A stretch of 64,000 bases of DNA from Plecoglossus altivelis (Eukaryota > Chordata > Actinopteri > Osmeriformes > Plecoglossidae). Under the pieces are notes generated by a model. That model was not told where the DNA came from, did no database searches, and saw only the letters and a list, made by a program, of their open reading frames with translations. The position numbers were made by a program, and so were the translations under genes. The stretch lies in contig BROE01000010.1 of the NCBI GenBank assembly GCA_036571765.1, positions 12,018,034 to 12,082,033 on the forward strand, in the 5' to 3' direction. This document shows, piece by piece, positions 13,001-23,900 of the stretch; position 1 is the first letter of the stretch, and the number at the start of each line of letters is the position of its first letter.

Positions 13001-15297
13001 GAACAATGCGAGAAAACATACAAGCGTTCGCTGAATATGCTGTCATGGGCGGGCCCCCCTGCTGCCTGTCACGGGGCATTTGCTCTCACCTGAACCTATA
13101 GACCAGGAATGTCCCCAAACTCTAACTGATGTTCCCAATAGAGGGAGCACTGAGGACACGTGCTCACAGATCCTAGTTGTAAAGCGAGAGTTAGCTCTTG
13201 TGAAGATAACGCTGAATGGCGAGAAGGCCAAATGCTGTACAAGCCTGCAAGAAACGGTGATAACATACCTAGTCTGTTTGCCGTCCATGTTAAGTTACGC
13301 AACGCACCACGCAACATTCTCCCCATCGATCCTGGTGTCAAGACTGACCGGCCGTCGCCAAGGAAGAGGGCCGTGACGCAGGGAGGAATTTGTGGCATAG
13401 GGGTGCGGAATTTGCCTTTTTTCTTTCTCACGTTTCTCTCATCTTTCTCCCTTTTACGCTTTGGCGCCCACATGCCCCACTTGTGGTAAATGGCCAAACA
13501 GGTTTACACTGTGGATGAATGCCATGGCAGTCTATCCGCTTCATAAGCTACAGAGTAAGAAGTGCTGTCCGCATACAGATCCACGTCTGTATTTACACCC
13601 ATTATCTGGCTCTGTGGGACATGTTGTTCACCAGGCTGCTATCCACTAATAGAGATCATTGAATGTTCTTCAAGCCTTAACTAATTCGATCATGTCAATA
13701 CCCGGTAAGGGTTGTCATTTTTTCACTCATGAAACGATTCAAACGAAACGTCCTCGTCCGAACGTTTGCCTTTTCTCAAAGACGATGTATCAGGGCTATC
13801 AGTATCAAACATCAGCTCTTTTTGATGCCAGGGACACCCTGATGTTTTGAAGCTTATCAGCTGCTTGTGCTGAGTAATGACATTCTGCCCCTCACAGAAG
13901 TTACAGAGTAACTACACAGGCTGGGCTGCTGGATGTAAAGAGACGCTTGTTCTCCCGGCAAAGTCTGACGTCCCTTCACTTTAACCTGGACTGATATGAG
14001 GCCATTGGTGACTCATATGTCCTTACGTCAAGAGACCACCTAATGCCGCTCTTTCTTAGGAGGTCACGTACAGCTTTGCAGTTGCACGTGTCCGAACGCG
14101 CTGCGTAGGACATTTCGTGGACAAGCGCTCTGAAAAAGGTTCCAGGTGCGAAGTGAATTGGGGGTCTAAACAGAGCTGTACATAATGTGGTTCAATCTGG
14201 ATGCTTTTCTGTATGGTTTTTATGATAAGACCCATGGTTGTGGCTTACTGCACAGTATGTAGGCTACGTATGGTTATGTATATCCAGCTGCCATCATTGG
14301 AGCTGGGATACATATGACTGCTGTTTTGTGCCTGGGCTCATTCACAGACCAAATAAACACTGCCCATTAGCATTTTGTGTTGTTACAACACTGAGGCGTC
14401 AGAGGGACTTACTGGGTTTTTAAACAATGGGATCAAAGGAATTACGCTTTCAAAAACAACTAGTTACTGTACAGGGGCATTAGTAGAAGTCTTAGCAAAC
14501 TTAGAATAGATTGTTTCCACGCCAACGGTGTGCTGGTTAAGCTTACTGTGAAAATGTGCTGTGCGACTGAAAGATCCAGAGAGCGCCAGCCGACACAGGT
14601 ACACTGTGTTGCAAGTGTGCCAACGGCGACACACTGTAAGGCTAAGTCAAAGACAAACATAGTTTCCTACATGATATGTTTTACTACACAAAATCTACAT
14701 GTCAACTAAATAACGACTATAAAAATTATATTTGAGCCTCCTTTCGAGAAAAATAATAACCACTCCGAATTAATGCTGGGATATGCGAAGGGTCACTAAA
14801 ACTGATTAAAATGGCATTGGTGTCCTTCATTTGAGAGCTGCATTTAAATAGGACCGTTTTCAATTCAATTCGCCCATAATCCCCGTGCAAGACTGCACTG
14901 CATGGTCATCTTTGACACTGAGAGATATGGCGCAGGTGCGACGGTGACCGTTTTAGCTCGATCATTTGCGAAGAAAGCCTCAGATTTGGTTGTTATCAGA
15001 ATCTTGACAGTGACGTGTTCCGTGTCTCCATGAATGTAAATAGACCCCTCGGTTAGGTTATCCCTTACGCAGTCTAATAGCCTGCTGCTCTGTGTGTTAA
15101 CCGGAGGCACAATACCTGGAGAGAAAATAATAATGTTTATCCAAGAAGCGTGTCTATTAGTGATAAATGAAGGAATAATACAAATAATAGAGTTAAAGTG
15201 TTACCCTCTTGTTCTCGTAATGTGCGCCGGTCTTGGTCTCAGCTGCGCGCGGTGTTCGGCTGCGGTTGATGCTCTCGTGCTGCTGTTGAGGTGACAT
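4099..15297 (-). CDS. arhgap20: Rho GTPase-activating protein 20
   Basis: RhoGAP that switches off Rho-family GTPases; the family also has a Ras-association domain linked to Rap signalling. Sixteen coding exons, 5' to 3' on the minus strand: 15297-15205, 12913-12828, 12129-11959, 11830-11681, 11340-11299, 11177-11093, 10999-10922, 10762-10696, 10594-10403, 10295-10129, 9533-9369, 8557-8439, 8017-7828, 6738-6624, 6470-5455, 4974-4099. The sum is 3612 nt, 1203 codons plus stop (human protein 1191 aa), with all phases matching. Start chosen at MSPQQ, shared with the human N-terminus. Order: PH domain about 75-185, RA about 200-290, RhoGAP about 375-560 with arginine finger in RGIFRRSAG (near 395), then a long low-complexity tail holding the conserved SSYDSLENELNED. 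Several RRxSxP motifs occur (see findings). The tail ends EPDFDKLLFAEESYV. Confidence 0.96.
8963..8998. repeat. Short inverted repeat in arhgap20 intron
   Basis: GAATATTAAGA (8963-8973) and its exact reverse complement TCTTAATATTC (8988-8998) are separated by 14 bases. AT-rich; no known element recognised. Confidence 0.6.
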
Positions 15298-16134
15298 AGT
15301 TTCCATTCGGCTTCAGTGCGCTTATCCAACCCCAAACGTTTAAACTATCCGACTATAAAGTAAAGAATAAAGTCCGCGAAAGTCCATGATTGTAATACAT
15401 TTTCCACCCATATAAATGTCCAAGTTGTTCATCGGAAACTGAAAATGAAAATGTCACGCATCTACATGATGTGGTGACTAATAACCTCTGTGTGCCACAT
15501 GCGTGCCAGCTACTTGACTGTCAGCGTCACCGGGAGAAAAATCGAAATCAAACGTTTCGGTTAGGCTACCACTCCATCGTCCACGATATTATTTCTGCAG
15601 GACCGATCAACATGAGGACTTCTTGCAGACTAATCCGAAGTTGGTGTGACACTGTACTTGTCGTTACGCACCGCCTACTGAAGTGTGGGGAGGGGACATG
15701 GTGGGGGTACCCGTTGGCTTCTACCTATTAAAATTTGGGAAGATCATTAAAAAAATAAATATAGATCGTACTTAAAACAGGTGATAAGATACATTTGACA
15801 GGCATTTTGTGTGAGTGTACAGGTTGAATTTGATCGACTTATTGTAAAACACACTAAGTCTGATGTCAGATTCGTTGATTGGATATGGAAGTCCAACATG
15901 GAGGTCCTGAAGGTGATCATCATGGTCAACGACAAGAGAAGATTCTATATATTTTATTTAGATACATTTAATGACACTCATTTAATCTTCCTACCCTCTT
16001 TCCCAACGCGAAGATTACCTGAGAAATTGTACTCCAGATAGGATGAGAAAATCAAGGATCAAAGTATCAATTGTACTGCAGAAGAAAGAAGTAGGCCACA
16101 AACTGGGCTAAAGTGTGAAGAACCAGGACAAAGA

Positions 16135-16166
<32 letters not shown>

Positions 16167-16225
16167 GAGAGGGAGAGAGAGAGCGAGAGGGAGAGAGGGT
16201 GCGTGAAAGAGAGGAAGAGAGAGTC
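16135..16225. repeat. (GA)n-rich purine tract
   Basis: GAGAGAGA runs interrupted by GG and C over about 90 bases. Confidence 0.9.
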
Positions 16226-16807
16226 AGAACAAAAGAGTAGCTACCTAAACTGCTCACAATCACAACCCCATTTAAACTGGTTCACACACACACACACACT
16301 CAGAGGAGTTCTTTAGCCTTACTGATTGGGATAATGAACCGCCTTAGGCAAAGCAAAGACAGCCCCCCTCCCTCCTTCCTTAATTTTTGGAAGACACACA
16401 CAGGATACTCCAAATCCTGATCACCATGTCTCTTTCAACATAATCCCTCCTCCTCTGTGCTTCACAGAAGGGTCCCACCTGGACAATAAACACCTGTTGG
16501 ATCCTGGACAGTTGGGATTAGCAAGATGCTGACATGCAGTTTTGCCTAGGCGAGAACTACACGCCCTTAAACCTCCACATTTCTTGCTGGTAAAGGTGGA
16601 AAGGATGGAATCACATTTGACCTGTCATTATTACCTGTTACTAAATAAAGGGCTGAGCTATTACAGAGCTTACAGGAGCTGAGTGGCTTTTTGTCTTAGC
16701 TAAATGGTTTTTCCATCAGAGCTGTATCACCTTGCTGGGTCTCTCGCTGCCAAAATCACAAGGTACATCAGACACAATCCCATCACTACCACGGCTCAGT
16801 CAGTTGT

Positions 16808-16920
16808 GTGTCTCTCTCTCTTTCTCTCTTTCTTTCTTTCTTTCTTTCTTTCTTTCCCTCTCTCTCTCTTTCTTTCTTTCTTTCTCTCTCTCTCTCCCTC
16901 TCTCTCTGGCTGTCTAACAA

Positions 16921-16960
<40 letters not shown>
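16808..16960. repeat. CT/TTTC pyrimidine tract
   Basis: Runs of CTCT, TTTC tetramers and again CTCT over about 150 bases. Every plus-strand frame reads as Ser/Leu/Phe repeats, which explains the spurious open frames here. Confidence 0.95.
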
Positions 16961-17873
16961 TGGCTTCCCTATTCTGCCTCAGCTCTGTTCTCATCAAGTC
17001 GTTCCCTCTCTCCATCTGTTAAGGGCCTACTTGCAAGCTTTCTTGTTGGTGGATGGCCCCACACTCCAGATCGCTAATCTGATTTAGTCTCCTAACAAGT
17101 TCTAATGGATGCATGAATGGTGCCTGTTCCTCATGAGGCGCTCATGATGTGATGGCCTGGTCCCAAAGCGATCGCCATCCCCTCTTGTCCTGAACCTTAG
17201 TGATCTCCTGGCCCAGTCCCAAATCAACCATAGAGCCGCCCAACACTTTTGCCTGGACTTCTGCAGAAAGCTGACTGTTGTTCAAGCTCTTGAATTGATA
17301 ACGACCTTTTTTTAGCCTGCTATGCTTCCTCAAGGTAAAGTGATACAGTGGGTCGATTCAGCCACTTGACATGGTCTGGGGATGTAATAGGCCGTATAAG
17401 GTATTCTGCATCAGATGTAAAACTGATGATTAGACTAAATATGTATTAATTACGTTGGCGACCTCTACAGCCAATGCAGCTGCAGACACGTACTGCTGTT
17501 TATGGAAAAATACTTCTGCTGGGTTTGTGCTGCGTATGACTGTGTAATGTTTAGCTGTCCACTGAATTGGAAACGACGCGTCAACAGAAAATCAGACGTT
17601 CTCTGTTTCAAATGCTCTCTCAAATGGCACCCAAACAATCACTCCATGACCGCTGCTCTGCTCGGAGTCAGGGAGTTTGCATGCGTGTGATTTATGACTG
17701 GGAATCTACGACTGTTCAAGTCTTAGCAACAACAGTCTTTCCGTTCCAAAAGTGTGCCTACTGCCCACCAACTTCAAAGGTAATACCATTCGTCTCAGAA
17801 AACACCTTTGAGACTGATGAAATAGAAATCCACGAAAACCTGGATTGAAATGAACGAGGCTTAGAGTGTGTCA

Positions 17874-17910
17874 CAGGTGGCCCCACATCTGTCAGATGTG
17901 GGGCCACCTG
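17874..17910. repeat. 37-bp near-perfect palindrome
   Basis: The 18-base arm CAGGTGGCCCCACATCTG (17874-17891) is followed by one T and then its exact reverse complement (17893-17910). No mismatch in 18 base pairs. Flanks do not continue the symmetry. Confidence 0.95.
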
Positions 17911-19084
17911 CTAAAGACAGAGAGAATCCTCCCTCTTGGCTTTTCTGAGGACCCAACCTGACCCCAATCCACACTTGGCCTTTCGTAGGACAAGACCTGA
18001 CCCCCACGACCTCCACAACCTGGCCTGATCACTGGTGAGGTGACTAGTCAAGACTTCTATCACACGCTCCAGAAGCACTTCCTGCAGTAGTGGAGAATGA
18101 GGAATGGATGGAGGTTCGCTGTGTTCTCGATGTACAGTGGGATCACCTTCACGCTCCTTCTGTAAATAAACAGCTGTGACCTAGATTGAGGTCTACTCTG
18201 TGTGGCTCAGGATCGTAGACGGATGCTCTGCCGGGTCATCTGTTTCTGGAGTCTGGTGCCTGTTGAGTGTGTTCCAGCCACAGAGATCTCGGCACTGATA
18301 AATATAATCTGGAGTCTTGTGCCTCTCCTTAAGGCCACTGTTGGTTCGGAAATGTGTGTGTGTGTTTGCATGTGCATTTATTGGTCTGTGTGTTAGTTCA
18401 AAGAGGCTCACCATAGCAAGGTCTGATGGTGAATGTAGGAGGCAGCAAGAAAAAAAAGCAAAGAGAATGTACGTGCCCTGGTTCACAAAAAGGAGAACGT
18501 CCGGCCTTGTTCAACAAAACAAGCATCAGCTGGGTGAACCGAGGGAGGCGCGGGGCAAACACATCGATACTTACTCTGTGCTGTGGCTGCTACTGTCATT
18601 GGGCCTATTTTTCAAAATGAGATCAATGTAATGGAATCAATTCAAGGGAGGTTTCAAAGTATACCCCCCACCTCCCCAAATAATTAGCGATACAAAGTGT
18701 TCCACCCTCCAGCTCTTTCCTATCTGTTGCTGACCCACTTTAACCGCAGTTTCCCAGAGAAGAACTATGTTTGTGTTCAAGTTTAGAGGCTTCGGGGAGG
18801 GGGAGGAGGGGAAGGGGGGGGGGTGTTGCAAACGAACCGACTGTCACGCTTTATTGGTGAGGTGAAGAGGGTGGGTCATACGACCCAGGACTAACTTCTA
18901 TCGCTTCACAAATAAGTCATTGATCTTATGCTGCTTTTTTTCCCCAAGCGTTCCTGGTTGTCTGGTGTGTTGTTTGCCAACTGGGTGGCAGCACATCTCA
19001 GTGGTGATAAGGTGGAAACAGACAGGTGTGTGTGCAGGCAGGGGACCATGAAGTAGGAAAAGGTATGGAAGCTTGGGGAGCAGC

Positions 19085-19338
19085 TGATGCTACACCATAG
19101 CATCACTAGCAACAGTTATGGTGCTAGTGATGCTACACCATAGCATCACTAGCAACAGTTATGGTGCTAGTGATGCTACACCATAGCATCACTAGCAACA
19201 GTTATGGTGCAGTGCTGCTACACCATAGCATCACTAGCAACAGTTATGGTGCAGTGCTGCTACACCATAGCATCACTAGCAACAGTTATGGTGCTAGTGA
19301 TGCTACACCAAAGCATCACTAGCAACAGTTATGGTGCT
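19085..19338. repeat. 43-bp hairpin-forming minisatellite, six copies
   Basis: Six head-to-tail copies of a 42-43 bp unit. Full units contain the perfect inverted repeat GCTAGTGATGCTA / TAGCATCACTAGC around CACCA, then AACAGTTATGGT. Copies 4 and 5 carry GCAGTGCTGCTA in the left arm and copy 6 has a CCAAAG variant, both of which weaken the stem. Confidence 0.95.
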
Positions 19339-19876
19339 AAATCATCGCCATCAAAACATATGCTTCAAACAATGTCATTTTGTAATGAAGATTATTCTTC
19401 TGTTGTACTGTGCCTGCAAATACAAATGTAAAGGTGTGACATAAATGAAAGCAATTTCCTTTAGCTGTGCTGAATACTTTGAATACTTCGAATATAATAT
19501 TATTAAAATGTAAATATACTTAGATACAAATACTCAACCCACACCCACAATTAGTTGATTTACTAGGAGTCTAGTAAGGCCAAGCAGCATTATGCTCCAG
19601 AGGCAGGGAATCGCTCAACACTCACTTTATAGTATCCCTCTGTGTCCATCTAGTGACTTCACAAGGCATTACATCCATGCATTAAAAACTGCAAAAACAT
19701 TCAGCATTAGAGCTATGGAATGGCATGGTCACAGCCAACATACCAAAAGAGATGTGCAATGGATGCATACTGTATTGAAGAGTTGTATACATATATGTAG
19801 GTATGTAGCTACATAAAAATATATGCAAAAAAAAAGGTATTCTGGATGTCATTTAGACTGGGAGAGACTCTAGATC

Positions 19877-19882
19877 TTTATT
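19877..19882 (-). other. Candidate poly(A) signal for plcb1
   Basis: TTTATT on the plus strand gives AATAAA on the minus strand, about 1.1 kb downstream of the plcb1 stop. A closer ATTAAA variant (plus TTTAAT 20680-20685) also exists. Which is used cannot be told from sequence. Confidence 0.4.
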
Positions 19883-20988
19883 AAAGGTGTATGACACATT
19901 ATATTGAGCACATCTAGAACATATTTCTGGAATTTGTTGATAAAATACAACGTATGACAATAATACACCATATAATACAAATCTCATACAGCAAAGAACG
20001 AATAGTGGCTCCTCAAAAACATTGGTTGAATTTGTGTTCTAATTAGCATGGAAGGATGAGGTAGTCAGTAAGTGTTAGTGCATGTGCGCGCGTGTGTGTG
20101 TGTGTGAGTGAGCGTGTGCATGTTTGACCATGTTAGGCCTATTCAAAATACATTCAGTAACCAATTAGCTTTTTCTTATGAAATAACATGCAATTACTAG
20201 GTAAATACAGATCTCACCATATGGTCTGTAAAGAAATTCAATTAAATTAAAATAGTTTTGAAATAAAATCAAAGTCAATAGTTTAAAGTTGAATACTGCA
20301 TACATCGTATTACACAGAAACAGTGTAATATCAGAAACATTTGTCAAAACATTTTTACATACACATCAGTGGGTTTTTTGTGAAGATTACCCATGGAATG
20401 ATTAATTACATAATATTCAACATATTTTGAAACAAGATAATTAAAAAAAACTATATCATCATGCATTTCTGCTATTTGTATTTACAAGCAGTATTTGAAA
20501 ACTATTCAAGTCATTTTTGGAAGCAGTTTGTAGATTCAAAATTCATTCCAAGCATAAACAAATAACACGTTTACTTTAGAATCTTCCATTTTAAGAGACT
20601 GGTCCAAGAAAACAAAGAAAAAATTCAAGATATTTCAACAGAGATGTTGGATAAGAGTGGAAAAAAACTAATGACTGTATTTAATCAGACTGTGGTTCGT
20701 GGTCTTAACCCACGGCTGAAGTCATGCTCATGCAGTCCACTGGCACAACTAGCACTGTGTTGATGAGGTCATCAGAAAGGGACAGGGCTCACTAAAGACT
20801 TGGAGCAGAAAAACAATCAAACAGGAGAGATGTTGGGCAACTAACAGTCATTTACAGTTAGGAAGAAAAGTGGGAATCTCTCCCTTCATCCCTCTCCACA
20901 CACTCACACACACACACACACACACAAATACACACACACATTGTGACTCATAGACACACCCACACACACCTCCCTCTCAGTCTTTTCT

Positions 20989-23900
20989 TCACTCCCTTCG
21001 ATCCTCCTCCTCCTCAGACAGGACATCATGTGGGGTGGAGGGGCGGGGCACAGCTGGACCTCTGACATCGTGTTTCCTGTCCTGCAGGAAGTCTTGAATC
21101 TCCCCTGGCAACTGCCGGAACTTCTCCTGGTACTCTGCCTCCACCTGCCCCTGGAGCTGATGGAAACCAGACAGTTGGTGGTTGGTAGTATGCTTGTGTC
21201 AGATGAGAGTTACTGTAAGATTTGCTAGTTTTACACAAATGGGCTAACAGACTAACAGGACCGTTTGAATTCGTCAATACAAAGGGAAGTATTTTGTTAC
21301 CTTTGGTTTCTCGTCCAGAATCTTTTGTTGAATGTCTTTCTGTTGCTCCAGCAATCTCTCCTGACGTCTGGCCTGAGCCTCTTCCAGCTGTTAAACATGA
21401 ACCACGCAGTTAGAGATGGACCGCAGAGTTAGAGATGGACCGCACAGTTAGAGATCTACACAGTTAGAGATCTACACAGTTAGAGATCTACACAGTTAGA
21501 GATGGACCGCACAGTTAGAGATGTACCACAAAGTTAGAGATGTACCAAAAAGAGATCTACTATACTGTTAGAGATGTACCAAAGAGTTTACCTTCATGCA
21601 ACCCTTAATATATAACCTCTGCTTACTTTAAATAGTATAATCAACTATTATATAATACATTTATTAAAAAGCACTATGAGAAAATAAACATGTCCACTAC
21701 AATATTATTTTCCTCCAGTTGGGGGCAATGTTTGGCCTTTTCAGTAACAGACGGGAATACATGTCAGTATTGTTGCAATTAAACAGGTCCTGTTGACCCC
21801 TGGCCCCTCTGACCCCTCCTTACCCGCTTGATATTCTGCACAACCTCATTCACATACGACTTGTTGATTTCCAGCTTCTCCCTGGGAAAGCATTGTGATT
21901 CGGTACGTTACTGAAAGCAGTAAGCTCTAAGACACTTCTTATGCTATCCAACGCCCACATTAGCATTGCAATACTGCAAACAATTTGACTTGCACACAAA
22001 ATACCTGTTTCACTCTTTTGCTTTTGCTTGTGTTGTGTTATTTGTACTTTGTTTACTTCTGTGGGACTGTTGAAAACACTGGTGCAAAGCAAGTCTTTTA
22101 TTGATTTGCTATTAGTTTTCCTGCTGTATTTCATGCACTTGACAATTGTTTAGTTTGCTATGTCATGTATATTCAGGTTTTGTGTGTATTTTGGTTCGTG
22201 TGTCAAGTTCTAAGTACCTATTTCTGCTTTGTTTCCATTGTAAAGGTATTTGGTTTCCACTTGTTTTCAAATGTGCCATTCGAATGAATACAGTTGATTA
22301 ACTGAATCAACTTTGATTTGATTAATTTTGTCATCTGCCCTCTAGTGGACAAAACCAAACCATGGCCAGAATGCAGGTCTTACTCATCAGCCAGATGCTT
22401 CTCTTTGGACTTGGTCTCATTAATCTTCTCCTGTCTCCTCTTGTCCATCTTCCTCTTCAGCTCTTTCTTCTCCCTGAATCAAGAGAGACACGTTGACTAG
22501 CTCCACCTCGACACAATCTAGAACAGCAACTCACGTTCGAAGGCCTGGCGATCTAGAACGATCACACACTCTGGAACACGCTGACATATGCTGGGGGTAA
22601 TCCCAACTCTGCCTTTTCTATCCGACTGCGTCATCAGACTTACTTGTCACAGAAGTCTTTCAGCTTCTTCATCTGGTTGCCGTGGCTCTCCTCTGCTAAA
22701 GCGCTCAGTCTCTCCACCAGCTACAACACATACTTACAGGTCACACTTTTGAACCATTGTGCTGCTTTTGGATTGTTGTGACCAATAGCTACATAGTGAC
22801 AATTTTTCATGATACAAAAATAAAGGGAAAAATGTTGTTTTGTTCCTCACGCTGTCTCTGAGTTGAGATATTATCTGTTCAAATACATACTGTTCCTTGG
22901 TGCTAAACACTGAAATGCTGTTGGAACTTTACTTCCAATCAGAATGATCTGCTGTGCTCATGATGTATCACTTCGCACAACTTCTATCGAAAGACAAAAT
23001 GGAATAGAAATATGCAGCTTGTGCGTGTGTGAGTGTGTGAGCGTGTCTTGGGGGCACCTGTTTGATGTGCTCTCGTTTGAGGTACTTCTGGCTGTAGTAC
23101 TGCTCCTGCCTCAGAGACAGCAGCTGCTGGTGCTGTTGCTGTCGCAGCTCCTGCAGACGAGCCTCGCCATCTTGTTCCAACTGCTGCAGCTCACACTCCT
23201 GCCCCGGAGACGTGCTGCTGGAACACACGCACGCACATACACACGCACGCACACACGCACACATAGGCACACACATACGCACGCGCACACAACCGCATAC
23301 ACACCGCCATACAGCCACACACACACGTTCACACACCCACATACACACAGCCACACACGCACACACAGCGACACACACACACATAGACACACACACACAG
23401 CCACACACACACATACACATGCACACACAGCCACATACACAGCCACACACACACAACCATATACACACGACCACACACAAAACCAAACTGAGGTCACACA
23501 GTGCTGTGAAAAAAGACACGCACAGCACATCACACCAGCGCATCACAGGTACCATACCTACCTTTTCTTACCGTCGCGCTTAGCAGCTTTCATCATCGCA
23601 TTGCGTCTGCGGTTGTGGTCATGCTGCGCCTGACTATATCTGACCACATGTTCCTTCACCATGTCTGCAGCCTTTTTCTGGTGTTTCTTGACCAGATCCT
23701 TCATCTCCTTGTACTGCCTCTTCTGGTCCCGGAGGTACACCTTGCTCTGTCTCAAGTCGTCAAGGCCAGAAATCTCCACCTCTGGGAGAGAAAACCAAAG
23801 TTTGACCCCAGTCTGCCCCACACACCACAGAGTAACCACATTACGACCAGATCCACGACCGCAGCGTGAGGGAAGTTGGCCGACCTATCAGAACGCTCTG

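Larger units (their letters stand above)
15298..20988. other. Gene-poor intergenic region between arhgap20 and plcb1
   Basis: Left end is the promoter/5' UTR of arhgap20, right end the 3' UTR of plcb1. No exon, RNA gene or transposon open frame is recognisable. It holds GA and CT tracts, a 37-bp palindrome, a hairpin minisatellite and an AT-rich stretch (19.4-20.7 kb). The AT-rich stretch looks like long 3' UTR or intergenic DNA. Confidence 0.6.

Noticed and set aside
17874..17910. microRNA hairpin
   Set aside because: The loop is one base and the stem only 18 bp, so it cannot be a Drosha/Dicer substrate in this form.
19085..19338. CRISPR-like repeat-spacer array
   Set aside because: Eukaryotic locus, no unique spacers; units are direct head-to-tail copies.
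22944..23633. Long Thr/His-rich and Cys/Val-rich open frames on both strands
   Set aside because: Products of the CA microsatellite. The real coding parts here are plcb1 exons 23781-23562 and 23217-23058 on the minus strand.
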